Of a stretch of DNA of 64,000 nt, positions 34,134-43,047 are shown piece after piece. The notes beneath the pieces were generated by a model. That model was given only the letters and a program-made list of their open reading frames with translations, searched no databases and was not told where the DNA came from. Source of the DNA: Cellvibrio sp. UBA7671 (GTDB lineage: Bacteria; Pseudomonadota; Gammaproteobacteria; Pseudomonadales; Cellvibrionaceae); contig DLHJ01000018.1 of assembly GCA_002483145.1 (NCBI GenBank), positions 1 to 64,000 of the forward strand, written 5' to 3'. Position 1 is the first letter of the stretch, and every line of letters starts with the position of its first letter. Both the position numbers and the translations under genes were made by a program.

Positions 34134-34791
34134 GGACTTCACCTTTAGTTACCGTTTGGGCAAGTGGCTGGGTATCGATAAACAAATTTTGCTTATTGGC
34201 TGCGACAAATTCCAATACACGTTTTACCTGGCCGACCACTGCGCGTGGTGTGATAGTGGCACCGGCGAATTGATCAAAAACACCGCCATCTTTCTTCACT
34301 TTCCATTCTTCAATCACCGGCACGTTCAGGTTTTTGCCATTGAAACTTAAAATCCACTGGTGTTTTTTGAGTTCGATTTTATCCCCCAGACCGGGTGTTT
34401 CCTTGTGCAGCAACACGCGTACACCGGCGATGCTGCCATCGCGCTTCACGCCGACAATCATGCTGATATCGCCTGAATAACCATCGTGTGCGGTGGCGGG
34501 AATAATCAGCGCAGTGATTTCATTGCCGCGGCGGGCGCGATAAATTTTGCTGTCTGCCCCGGTACCTAAAGGTTCCCATGCGCTATCGGGTACGGGGATG
34601 GTGTCGTTGAGCAAATCGTTATCGTGATCTTGCAGTGGAATTATTTCAAACAGGGCGCGCTGTTGTGCAGCGCGTTCAGCGGCGGCGATACGTTCTTGGG
34701 TGCCGAGATTGGTCAGCGCCAACGCGCCAGCTGTAAACACCGCAAAAGCTGCGAGGATAAAACTGTTCTTGCTAATGGATTGGCAGAGCAT
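34126..34791 (-). CDS. rnfG: Rnf complex subunit G (covalent FMN)
   Basis: 221 residues: one N-terminal membrane anchor (residues 8-28) and a periplasmic FMN-binding domain. The flavinylation motif [12 protein letters not shown] supplies the threonine that carries FMN by phosphoester bond, placed by ApbE. The GLGDKIE segment is also conserved. The start overlaps the rnfD stop by one base. Confidence 0.95.
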   Translation of the reverse strand: MLCQSISKNSFILAAFAVFTAGALALTNLGTQERIAAAERAAQQRALFEIIPLQDHDNDLLNDTIPVPDSAWEPLGTGADSKIYRARRGNEITALIIPATAHDGYSGDISMIVGVKRDGSIAGVRVLLHKETPGLGDKIELKKHQWILSFNGKNLNVPVIEEWKVKKDGGVFDQFAGATITPRAVVGQVKRVLEFVAANKQNLFIDTQPLAQTVTKGEVHE

Positions 34792-35867
34792 CAGTGACCT
34801 CCATCTTGTTTGCTGGCGTCAGTCGCGCGCCGCGGTTTTTTGTGGCCGTAGGTGCGCGGCGTGGTGTAGTAATCGATAAAGGGCGCAGCAAAGTTCATCA
34901 ACAAGACTGCGAAACCTACGCCGTCCGGATAGCTGGTGCCCCAAGCACGGATCACATAAATCAATACACCGATCAAGGCGCCGTAAACGATACGGCCGCG
35001 TGTACTTACTGCTGAGCTGACTGGATCAGTCACGATAAAAAATGCACCGAGCATAGTCGCGCCCGAGAGCAGGTGATAAATCGGTGAGCCGCCGGAGTTG
35101 GAGCTGCCGCTGTCGTAAAAGAGTGTAGCCATTACGACTAGTGCAATCAGCATCGAAATCGGCGCATGCCAGGTAAAGACTTTTTTGTAGAGCAGATAAA
35201 TTCCGCCCAGCAAAAACGCGATATTCACCCACTCCCAGCCAGCGCCCGCCCAGTGGCCTTCGGCAAATACGGGTTGCTGTTGGTAGAGGTCATCCAGTGT
35301 CAGACCGGAGTTTTGCTTCATCACATCGAGGACAGTGGCAGAGCTGTAAGCGTCGATTGGTGTAGAGAAAAAGACTTTATCCAATGCAGCAACAAGGCTG
35401 GGTGCGGTTTGGCCATCGGCCAACATCGGCAGTGGAGTCGCCCACTGGGTCATCTGCACGGGAAAGGAAATCAACAGCAATACATAGGCGACCATCGCCG
35501 GATTAAAGGGGTTAAAACCCATGCCACCGTAGAGTTGCTTGGCTAATACTATGGCGACAAAACTCGCGCTGATTACAAGCCACCAAGGACAATAGGGCGG
35601 TAGGGAAACACCAATCAAAACCCCCGTTACCAGTGCGCTGCAGTCGCGCAAATAGAACATAACCGGGCGCGCGCGCAGTTTCATCACCAGCGCTTCAAAT
35701 GCGATGCAACTTAAACTTGCCAACAGCACATTGATCAGCACGCCAATCCCGAAAAAGTGGGTGAGTGCGACTATGCCGGGAATAGTGGCGTAAACCACCA
35801 GTCGCATGATGCGCCCGGTGCGATTGGCCCCGTGGGTATGGGGCGAGGTGATATTTAATAACGCCAT
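34791..35867 (-). CDS. rnfD: Rnf complex subunit D (membrane, covalent FMN)
   Basis: 358 residues, NqrB/RnfD family with about nine membrane helices. The FMN-attachment site is LLSGATMLGAFF (Thr in SGAT). YGGMGFNPFNPAMVAYVLL is the conserved helix-loop of the family. It forms part of the pathway coupling NADH/ferredoxin electron transfer to ion movement. 38 bp after rnfC. Confidence 0.95.
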   Translation of the reverse strand: MALLNITSPHTHGANRTGRIMRLVVYATIPGIVALTHFFGIGVLINVLLASLSCIAFEALVMKLRARPVMFYLRDCSALVTGVLIGVSLPPYCPWWLVISASFVAIVLAKQLYGGMGFNPFNPAMVAYVLLLISFPVQMTQWATPLPMLADGQTAPSLVAALDKVFFSTPIDAYSSATVLDVMKQNSGLTLDDLYQQQPVFAEGHWAGAGWEWVNIAFLLGGIYLLYKKVFTWHAPISMLIALVVMATLFYDSGSSNSGGSPIYHLLSGATMLGAFFIVTDPVSSAVSTRGRIVYGALIGVLIYVIRAWGTSYPDGVGFAVLLMNFAAPFIDYYTTPRTYGHKKPRRATDASKQDGGH

Positions 35868-35905
35868 GCTGTTATCTCGTTAAACCACTGTGCAGCAGAG
35901 CTGCA

Positions 35906-38299
35906 CTATGCCAGCTCATTCAGTTTTTCTTCCAGCTTCGTCACACCTGCGCGGAAGGCTTCTATATTTGCGTCGTTTTCTGCTTCGGCTTTGGCTAAGC
36001 GCTCGCGTGCTTTGGTCAGACGGGTCTGCAGGGATTGGATCTGCTCCGCGCGTTTTTCTTCATCGCTCATGCTTGCCATCGCTGCCGCCTTGGCTTTGGC
36101 TTTTTCAATCGCCGCTTGGGCGGCGCTTTGTTCTGCGGACACAGGTTCTGCGGACACAGGTTCTGCGACCGGTGCAACTGGTGCCACAGGTTCAGGCACT
36201 GCGATAGGCTCATCTTTAATGCCCAATGCCGTCAGCTCGGCGAGTGCCTCGGTAATTTTTTGCTGCAGTTTTTCAGCGCCTTGCTGTAACGCATCCAAAT
36301 TGGCGCTGCCTTCCGTTTTAGCAGCGGCGACTTTCTCTTCCGCTTTGGCCAAGCGCGCACGCAAGGACTCCAGATTCGCGCGGGCTTTGTCTTCCGGTGA
36401 CATAGTCAACTTGGCTTGCGCGCGCGCGATAGCGGCGGCAACCGGGTCGTTCATATCGACTGCTGGTGCTACTGCGGCGGCTGCAACGGTAAGCGGAGCT
36501 GAAGTTGCCGCTGATTCGGTGCTACTTGTTTGTGCCGAGAAGTCGGCGAGCTTTTTCTCGGCTTCGGCAAGCTTTAATTCAGCCTGCTTAATACGCACTT
36601 GCTGTTTGACCAGCTGCTCGTCGCTAATGACTGGATTGGTTTTATTGGGCACTAGCGGTTTTTGCTGGAACTCCAAGGTGTTTTTAGCGGCAGCCACCAG
36701 CCGTTCAAGCTTGGCTTTTTGCTCATCGGGCGCGACCTGTACTGCGCTGGAGACGGCTGCCGCAGCGCTAATGACATTGCTTGATGGAGCGGGTGCAGCC
36801 GCTTTTTCAGCCAGTTTCTTCTTGGCTTCTTCTGCTGCTTTTTGGCGCGCTACGCGTTTTGCTTCTTTCTCGGCTTCTTCTTTGGCGATGCGCTGCTGGC
36901 GGAATTCAAAGCGCTGGCGCGAACGGTCAGACTTTTCTTTTTCGATTTCATGCAGGCGGATACTGCCTTTGGCGGCGCGATAGTACTGCACCAGCGGAAT
37001 CGTACTCGGGCACACATAAGAGCAGGCGCCGCACTCGATACAATCGAACAGGTTGTGGGATTCGAGCCGGTCAAAATCTTCCGCCTGCGCATACCAGAAC
37101 AACTGTTGCGGTAGCAGGCTGGCGGGGCAGACTTCGGCGCACATACCGCAGCGGATACAAGCTTGCGCGGGTAGTGGCTCGGGTAATTCCTGCTTGCTGG
37201 GGGCGAGAATGCAGTTGGTGGTCTTGATGACCGGAGCATCCAAATCCAGTAAGGTAAAGCCCATCATCGGCCCGCCCATCACTACGCGCGAGGCGTTGGT
37301 GGCGTTAAAGCCGTGCTGGGCAAGTACATAGCTGATAGGGGTGCCGAACAGCACATCAATATTGCGCTGGGTGGTGAGCGATTCACCCACAACAGTGGCA
37401 ACGCGTGACACCAACGGCTCACCGAAACGCACCGCGCGCCAAGCAGCGACGGCAGTACCCACGTTGACGCAGATAACGCCTATATCGGCTGAGTGATGAC
37501 CGCTGGGAATCTCGCGTCCGGTGAGGATCTGGATTAATTGCTTGGCACCACCGGAGGGATATTTGGTAGGGAATACCACGACCTGAATATTCGCCGCTTC
37601 CGGATCATTGACGGCGGCACCCGCCACAGCGGCTTTTACGGCGGCTATGGCGTTGGGTTTGTTGTCTTCTATACCGATCAGCAGGTTTTTAGGGTGATGC
37701 AAGATATGGCTCAGTAGCAACGTGCCCGCGACCAATTCGGCGGCGCGCACTTGCATCAACATGTCGTCAGCGGTGATGTAGGGCTCACATTCGGCGCCGT
37801 TGAGGATCAATGTATCGATCACTTGGGTCGATTTGGGTGCGAGTTTCACCGCGGTCGGAAAACCCGCGCCACCGAGGCCAGCCACACCAGCGGCGCGGAT
37901 TTTATCGAGCAGCGCTAAACGATCAAGGCTGCGGTAATCCCCGCATGCGGTCAGTTCGATCCACTCGTTTTTGCCGTCCGGTTCTATCACTACCGATTCA
38001 CTGTTCATGCCCGATGGATGCGGAATCGCTCGCTCTTCAATGGCAATTACGGTGCCCGAGGTTGAAGCATGTGTGTTGGCGCTAAAGGTGCCATCCGCGG
38101 CGCCGATCAGTTGCCCGGCCAGCACGCGTTCGCCTACTTGCACCACTGGTTGCGCAGGTGTGCCCATATGCTGGTTGAGCGGAATCACCAATACCGGCGG
38201 CAGCGGCACTGTGCCCAGCGGCAATTGCAGGGATTGGTGTTTGTGCTCGGGCGGATGCACGCCGCCGGGCAGTTCCCATACTTTGATCAGGCTTGTCAT
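35906..38299 (-). CDS. rnfC: Rnf complex subunit C with an extended Ala/Lys/Glu-rich C-terminal tail
   Basis: 797 residues from the ATG at 38299; the longer frame to 38449 would overlap rnfB. The N-terminal RnfC barrel (GGVHPPEHK), the flavin/NADH-binding GLGGAGFPTA (142-151) and the SLBB region lead to two [4Fe-4S] motifs CIRCGMCAEVC (381-391) and CIECGACSYVC (420-430). It accepts electrons from NADH or passes them to ferredoxin at the cytoplasmic face. After residue 440 comes about 350 residues of charged coiled coil with repeated units ending NLDALQQGAEKLQQKI and NIEAFRAGVTKLEEKL. Long tails are known in gammaproteobacterial RnfC (E. coli RsxC is about 740 residues) but their role is unclear. 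Confidence 0.93.
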   Translation of the reverse strand: MTSLIKVWELPGGVHPPEHKHQSLQLPLGTVPLPPVLVIPLNQHMGTPAQPVVQVGERVLAGQLIGAADGTFSANTHASTSGTVIAIEERAIPHPSGMNSESVVIEPDGKNEWIELTACGDYRSLDRLALLDKIRAAGVAGLGGAGFPTAVKLAPKSTQVIDTLILNGAECEPYITADDMLMQVRAAELVAGTLLLSHILHHPKNLLIGIEDNKPNAIAAVKAAVAGAAVNDPEAANIQVVVFPTKYPSGGAKQLIQILTGREIPSGHHSADIGVICVNVGTAVAAWRAVRFGEPLVSRVATVVGESLTTQRNIDVLFGTPISYVLAQHGFNATNASRVVMGGPMMGFTLLDLDAPVIKTTNCILAPSKQELPEPLPAQACIRCGMCAEVCPASLLPQQLFWYAQAEDFDRLESHNLFDCIECGACSYVCPSTIPLVQYYRAAKGSIRLHEIEKEKSDRSRQRFEFRQQRIAKEEAEKEAKRVARQKAAEEAKKKLAEKAAAPAPSSNVISAAAAVSSAVQVAPDEQKAKLERLVAAAKNTLEFQQKPLVPNKTNPVISDEQLVKQQVRIKQAELKLAEAEKKLADFSAQTSSTESAATSAPLTVAAAAVAPAVDMNDPVAAAIARAQAKLTMSPEDKARANLESLRARLAKAEEKVAAAKTEGSANLDALQQGAEKLQQKITEALAELTALGIKDEPIAVPEPVAPVAPVAEPVSAEPVSAEQSAAQAAIEKAKAKAAAMASMSDEEKRAEQIQSLQTRLTKARERLAKAEAENDANIEAFRAGVTKLEEKLNELA
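36131..36167. repeat. 15-bp tandem repeat inside the rnfC tail
   Basis: TTCTGCGGACACAGG occurs twice in tandem (36131-36145, 36146-36160), followed by 7 bases of a third unit. It encodes the repeated EPVSA pentapeptide of the tail and could vary in copy number in frame. Confidence 0.85.
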
Positions 38300-38319
38300 T
38301 TCGGCAGCTGTCTCGTCAT

Positions 38320-38988
38320 TTACGCGGCTTTGTCGCCGTCGCGCTGATCGCCAAAGGCCTGGCCGCGTCCGAGGTCGGAGGCGATCAAATTCACTTCGTG
38401 GGCGACTACATGGAATACAGGAGTTTGGTTGGTCGCAGGCAAATCCCACTTCCAGGTTTTGAGGTCAGTTTCCACAGGGATCATATCGATACAATCCACC
38501 GGGCAGGGTTCGACACAGAGGTCGCAGCCGGTACATTCATCGGCGATCACCGTGTGCATATGTTTGGCGGCGCCGAGAATCGCATCCATCGGACAGGCCT
38601 GAATGCACTTGGTGCACCCGATGCACTCGTCTTCTCGGATATAAGCGACGCGTTTTACATCCAGATGTTCACCGTGTTCGGCGTCCAGACTAGGCGCTTC
38701 TACATCGAGTAAATCTGCCAAGGCATTAATAGTCGCCTGGCCACCGGGCGGGCATTTGTTGATCTCTTCACCCGCAGCGATGGCTTGCGCATAGGGGCGG
38801 CAGCCGGGGTGGCCACATTGGCCACATTGGGTTTGCGGAAGGAGCGCATCGATTTGATCGACGATAGGATCGCCTTCGACTTTGAATTTCACCGCCGCAA
38901 AACCCAGCACCGCGCCAAATGCCGCCGACAGGCCACCGAGCGCAAGCAGGGCGCTAAGGATGGGATTCTGGAGAATAAATTCGATCAT
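38320..38988 (-). CDS. rnfB: Rnf complex subunit B (multi iron-sulfur ferredoxin subunit)
   Basis: 222 residues: an N-terminal membrane helix, a four-cysteine Fe-S module [16 protein letters not shown], and two ferredoxin [4Fe-4S] motifs [12 protein letters not shown] and [12 protein letters not shown]. It receives or donates electrons between ferredoxin-type carriers and the membrane subunits. The C-terminus is slightly extended. 42 bp after rnfA and 20 bp before rnfC. Confidence 0.96.
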   Translation of the reverse strand: MIEFILQNPILSALLALGGLSAAFGAVLGFAAVKFKVEGDPIVDQIDALLPQTQCGQCGHPGCRPYAQAIAAGEEINKCPPGGQATINALADLLDVEAPSLDAEHGEHLDVKRVAYIREDECIGCTKCIQACPMDAILGAAKHMHTVIADECTGCDLCVEPCPVDCIDMIPVETDLKTWKWDLPATNQTPVFHVVAHEVNLIASDLGRGQAFGDQRDGDKAA

Positions 38989-39030
38989 GCCAGTACCAGA
39001 GTTATTGGTGTAAGTGCCAAAGGTTGTCCG

Positions 39031-39621
39031 TTATTGCAGGCTGACCAGCCCACCAAAGCCCATAAACGCCAGCGCCATTAAACCGGCGGTGATCATGCCA
39101 ATCGCCGCGCCTTTGAATGGCACAGGGACATCGGCGACGGCCAAACGCTCGCGCATCGCAGAGAACAATACCAACACCATCGCAAAACCGAGGGCGCCGC
39201 CAAAACCATACATAGTGGATTCAAAAAAGCTGTGTGCCTTTTGCGTATTGAGCAGGGCAACACCGAGCACAGCGCAGTTCACGGTAATCAGTGGCAAGAA
39301 CACGCCAAGTACGCGATAGAGGAGCGGGCTGGTTTTTTCCATAAACATTTTTACGAACTGAACCACCGCCGCAATCACCAGAATAAAGGCGATAGTGCGT
39401 AAATATTGCAGTTCCAGCGGCGCCAGCACCCAGGTATCGACCAGATAGGTACAGATGGAGGCGAGGGTCATCACAAACGTTGTTGCGCCTGCCATTCCAA
39501 TAGCGCTCTCAAGCTTGTTGGATACGCCCATAAATGGGCAAAGGCCGAGGAACTGGGCCAATACGAAGTTATTCACCAGCACCGTACTGAGCAAAATGAT
39601 CGCTAACTCGCTGAAACTCAT
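39031..39621 (-). CDS. rnfA: Rnf complex subunit A
   Basis: 196 residues from the ATG at 39621 ([11 protein letters not shown]), giving the normal family length of about 193; the in-frame start at 39720 would add a non-conserved leader. Six membrane helices; [18 protein letters not shown] and [13 protein letters not shown] hold the half-membrane cysteine motifs shared with RnfE. First gene of the complete rnfABCDGE operon, in the same order as E. coli rsx and Pseudomonas. A role in reducing SoxR or supplying reduced ferredoxin is possible; neither is shown here. Confidence 0.96.
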   Translation of the reverse strand: MSFSELAIILLSTVLVNNFVLAQFLGLCPFMGVSNKLESAIGMAGATTFVMTLASICTYLVDTWVLAPLELQYLRTIAFILVIAAVVQFVKMFMEKTSPLLYRVLGVFLPLITVNCAVLGVALLNTQKAHSFFESTMYGFGGALGFAMVLVLFSAMRERLAVADVPVPFKGAAIGMITAGLMALAFMGFGGLVSLQ

Positions 39622-39718
39622 GATGATTGTCCAATGAAGGAAGGCCGCGTAAGTGAAAACCCGATTGAGAGGGCGGCGTATTATCGGCAAGTAGAAAAGC
39701 ATTCTCAATAAAAATGAC

Positions 39719-39739
39719 ATAAAGCCTTATTGGCTTTAT
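39719..39739 (-). terminator. Possible terminator between metG and rnfA
   Basis: AAAGCC/GGCTTT stem (39721-39726 with 39732-39737) over a 5-nt loop, extended by two A-T pairs. On the - strand a TTTTT run follows after about 4 bases. It would end metG transcription before the rnf operon; the spacing makes it weak. Confidence 0.35.
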
Positions 39740-39810
39740 CTATATCCTTATTCTATTCCCCTGATTGACGCCTCCCCTCAACAGGGGAGGTGTTTGTGTC
39801 CGTAGGATTT

Positions 39811-41832
39811 TTACATCACGCGTTGGCCGGGTTTTGCTCCCGCATGTGGTTCCAACAAATAAATCTCTTTATCGCCTGGGCCTGCAGCCAGCACCATGCC
39901 TTCGCTCATACCGAACTTCATTTTGCGCGGCTTGAGATTGGCAACTACCACGGTGAGCTTGCCGACCAGGTCTTTCGGATCGTAAGCACTTTTAATCCCC
40001 GAGAATACGTTGCGGGTTTCGCCGCCCAAATCCAGCGTCAAACGCAGCAGCTTGTCGGAGCCTTCCACGTGTTCAGCATTGGCGATCAGGGCTATACGTA
40101 AATCCACCTTGGCAAAATCAGTAAAGTCGATTTCTGCCGCAATAGGTTCTGCGGCTGATTCCGCTTTTGCTGCGGGAGCAGCAGTGGCGAGCGCTTCTTT
40201 GCTGGCATCGATCATTGCATCCACCTTATCTTTTTCAACGCGGGTGAGCAGTGGCTTGAACTCGTTGATTTTCTCGCCCGCGCGGAAACTGATTGGCGCA
40301 TCCCAGTTAAGTGTTTCACCCAAAAAGGCTTCAGCATCGGCAGTCAGCGCAGGTAATACCGGTTTAAGGTACGTCAGCAGCGCACGGAACATATTAATTC
40401 CGAGGGTACAAACCGCTTGGGTTTGCGCTTCTGCGCCCGGTTGCTTGGCTAATTTCCAAGGCTCTTGCGTGGCGATATATTCGTTGGCGGCATCGGCCAG
40501 CGCCATGATTTCGCGCATGGCTTTGCTGTAGTCACGAGTTTCATAGTAATTGGCGATAGTCTCGCCGCCATCCACAAACTTTTGCCACAAGTCAGCATCG
40601 GCAATCTCGCTTGTCAGCACACCACCGGCGTTATTGATAAATTTGGCAGTACGGCTGGCGATGTTCACTACCTTGCCCACCAAATCCGAATTCACTCGCT
40701 GAATGAAGTCTTCCAAATTGAGGTCGATATCGTCCACATTGCTGGTCAGTTTGGCCGCGAAGTAGTAGCGCAGGTATTCCGGATTCAAATGATCGAGGTA
40801 AGTGCGCGCATTAATAAAGGTGCCGCGCGATTTGCTCATCTTGGTGCCGTTCACGGTCAGGAATCCGTGCACACAGATTTTGGTTGGTGTGCGCAAATTG
40901 GCTGAATACAGCATTGCTGGCCAGAAGAGGGCGTGGAAGTTGACGATGTCCTTACCAATAAAGTGATACACCTCAGCGGTGGAGTCCGGCTTCCAGTACT
41001 CATACCAATCTTCGCCTTTTTTATCGAGCAAGTTTTTCAAGCTGGCGATATAGCCGATGGGTGCATCCAGCCAGACATAAAAATATTTGCCCGGCTCGCC
41101 GGGAATTTCAAAACCGAAGTAGGGCGCATCGCGGGATATATCCCAAGACTGCAACCCGGCGTCGAGCCACTCCGCCATTTTGTTTGCCACTTCATCCTGT
41201 AAATGACCGGCGCGGGTCCAGCCTTTCAAAAAGTCGCTGAATTCGGGCAGGGTAAAAAAGAAGTGCTCGGAATCTTTGGCAACCGGTGTTGCGCCAGAAA
41301 TGGCGGATTTGGGGTTGATCAAATCCATTGGTGAATAGGTTGCACCGCATTTTTCGCAGTTATCGCCATATTGGTCTTCGGTTTTACATTTCGGGCAAGT
41401 GCCTTTGATGTAGCGGTCAGCGAGAAATAGTTGCTTTTCCGGATCATAAGCTTGGGTAATGCTCTTGCTGGCGATATGGCCGTTGGCCTTCAGACGGCCA
41501 TAAATCATGTTCGACAACTCGCGATTTTCATCCGAATGAGTTGAGTGGTAATTATCAAAGCCGATATTAAATGCGGCAAAGTCAGCCTCGTGCTCGGCTT
41601 TCACATTGGCGATTTGCTGTTCCGCCGAATGACCCAACTGCTCAGCTTTGAGCATGATCGCCGTACCGTGCGCATCGTCCGCACACACGTAAGTGCAATC
41701 CACACCGCGCAGTTTTTGGAAGCGCACCCAAATATCGGTCTGGATATATTCCACCAGATGGCCGAGGTGAATCGAACCATTGGCGTAAGGCAGGGCGCTG
41801 GTAACCAGGATCTTGCGGGGTGATTGAGTCAT
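39811..41832 (-). CDS. metG: Methionyl-tRNA synthetase
   Basis: 673 residues, E. coli-like two-part enzyme. Class I signatures: [10 protein letters not shown] (HIGH-type) and KMSKSRG. Zinc knuckle [17 protein letters not shown]. The C-terminal 110 residues ([20 protein letters not shown], and [19 protein letters not shown] with one substitution) form the EMAPII/Trbp111 tRNA-binding and dimerisation domain. Charges tRNA-Met for initiation and elongation. In many gammaproteobacteria metG lies next to the rnf genes, as here. Confidence 0.97.
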   Translation of the reverse strand: MTQSPRKILVTSALPYANGSIHLGHLVEYIQTDIWVRFQKLRGVDCTYVCADDAHGTAIMLKAEQLGHSAEQQIANVKAEHEADFAAFNIGFDNYHSTHSDENRELSNMIYGRLKANGHIASKSITQAYDPEKQLFLADRYIKGTCPKCKTEDQYGDNCEKCGATYSPMDLINPKSAISGATPVAKDSEHFFFTLPEFSDFLKGWTRAGHLQDEVANKMAEWLDAGLQSWDISRDAPYFGFEIPGEPGKYFYVWLDAPIGYIASLKNLLDKKGEDWYEYWKPDSTAEVYHFIGKDIVNFHALFWPAMLYSANLRTPTKICVHGFLTVNGTKMSKSRGTFINARTYLDHLNPEYLRYYFAAKLTSNVDDIDLNLEDFIQRVNSDLVGKVVNIASRTAKFINNAGGVLTSEIADADLWQKFVDGGETIANYYETRDYSKAMREIMALADAANEYIATQEPWKLAKQPGAEAQTQAVCTLGINMFRALLTYLKPVLPALTADAEAFLGETLNWDAPISFRAGEKINEFKPLLTRVEKDKVDAMIDASKEALATAAPAAKAESAAEPIAAEIDFTDFAKVDLRIALIANAEHVEGSDKLLRLTLDLGGETRNVFSGIKSAYDPKDLVGKLTVVVANLKPRKMKFGMSEGMVLAAGPGDKEIYLLEPHAGAKPGQRVM

Positions 41833-42083
41833 GGATTAAAACCTGTCAAAGCTGGAGTCTATGGCCGGTAGCGGCCAGCCGAAAAAATGGGGCGCACTAT
41901 AGCATTTTTCGCGCACGCAATCAGGCCGGAACTATAGCGGCTATTTTTCAGTGATGGCTATTTCTTGAGCGATGGCTGCTGCATAATCGGCAAGCGGTAT
42001 TGGGAGCATGGAGCGCGCAGCGCTTTCCGGCGTACCGGGTACTGCCGCTCAATTTACAAATCACATCTTTGAAGGGGAATGCG

Positions 42084-42458
42084 ATGGACAATAACCAAGA
42101 CTCAAATCAACAGACATCAACTACCGATGTATCGCTCAGCGTTTCACAGGATTCAAAAAACCTCGCGTTATTATTGTGGTTGGGCACCATCTTTTTCGGG
42201 TTTATTCCCGGCTTGGTAATGTATCTGGTTAAAAAGGACGACGCCTATATCCTTGACCAGAGTAAAGAAGCGCTCAACTGGTCAATCACCGCGTTGATCG
42301 GTTATGTCGCCGGGATGATTTTGGCGATTATTGTGATTGGTGTATTTGTGATGTTCGCAGTGGGTATCTGCCATTTGGTGTTCTGCATTTTGGGGGTGAT
42401 CGCTGCATCGAGCGGTAAACCTTTCCGTGTTCCCTATGCGTTGCGGTTGATTAAATAA
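42084..42458 (+). CDS. DUF4870-family small membrane protein
   Basis: 124 residues from the ATG at 42084 (GAAGGGGA 6 nt upstream). An N-terminal Gln/Ser/Thr-rich cytoplasmic segment (1-30) is followed by about three hydrophobic helices with the family motifs GFIPGLVMYLVKKDD and DQSKEALNWSI. Members (Tic20-like DUF4870) are widespread and have no known function. Single gene with its own terminator. Confidence 0.88.
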   Translation: MDNNQDSNQQTSTTDVSLSVSQDSKNLALLLWLGTIFFGFIPGLVMYLVKKDDAYILDQSKEALNWSITALIGYVAGMILAIIVIGVFVMFAVGICHLVFCILGVIAASSGKPFRVPYALRLIK

Positions 42459-42471
42459 TTTTTGCGCAGAT

Positions 42472-42498
42472 AAAAGGGCAGAAATTTCTGCCCTTTTT
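42472..42498. terminator. Bidirectional terminator between the DUF4870 gene and greB
   Basis: Perfect dyad AAAAGGGCAGA/TCTGCCCTTTT at 42472-42497, with A-tract before and T-tract after, able to terminate transcription from both converging genes. Confidence 0.92.
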
Positions 42499-42518
42499 GT
42501 TGAGATAAATTGTTTTAA

Positions 42519-43031
42519 TTAATCCTGATCATAAGGTTTGTATTCAATGCGGGTGATATAAAAAAATTCCTCACCCTCCGGTTTTTTCAGCACTATATCA
42601 TCGTCAACACGTTTTCCCATCATTGCTCGTGCTAAGGGCGCATCCATACTTAATTTATGCCGTGCAACATCAAACTCGTCGGGGCCGACAATCTGGTAGG
42701 TTTTTTCATTGCCGTCGTCATCTTCCAGTGTCACCCAAGCGCCAAAAAAAACCTTGCTTTGGTCTTCGGGTAAACGATCAACAACAGTTACGGCTTCCAT
42801 TCGTTTGGATAAAAACCGCACGCGCGAATCAATTTCGCGCAGACGGCGCTTGCCGTAGATGTAGTCCCCGTTCTCGCTGCGGTCGCCATTTTTTGCTGCT
42901 TCGTGCACGACTTGTGTCACTTGCGGGCGTTCGATTTTCCACAGTTGGGTGACTTCATCTTTCATGCGTTTAAAACCGGCAGCAGTAATATAGGCCGAAC
43001 CTTTTTCGCTGGGTGGTCGCCAACGTCCCAT
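42519..43031 (-). CDS. greB: Transcription elongation factor GreB
   Basis: 170 residues. N-terminal coiled coil with the acidic tip motif KNGDRSENGDYIYGKRRLRE that is inserted in the RNA polymerase secondary channel and stimulates transcript cleavage. The C-terminal FKBP-like domain has GAWVTLEDDDGNEKTYQIVG and MDAPLARAMMGKRVDD. The YIYGKRRLREID form distinguishes GreB from GreA. 16 bp after the S9 peptidase gene. Confidence 0.95.
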   Translation of the reverse strand: MGRWRPPSEKGSAYITAAGFKRMKDEVTQLWKIERPQVTQVVHEAAKNGDRSENGDYIYGKRRLREIDSRVRFLSKRMEAVTVVDRLPEDQSKVFFGAWVTLEDDDGNEKTYQIVGPDEFDVARHKLSMDAPLARAMMGKRVDDDIVLKKPEGEEFFYITRIEYKPYDQD

Positions 43032-43047
43032 CAGTGATCTCCAACCA

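Noticed and set aside
35991-36983. 330-residue + strand frame opposite the rnfC tail
   Set aside because: It is the antisense of a strongly biased Ala/Lys/Glu coiled-coil region, which opens long false frames; its Ser/Ala-rich translation has no domain and rnfC is certain.
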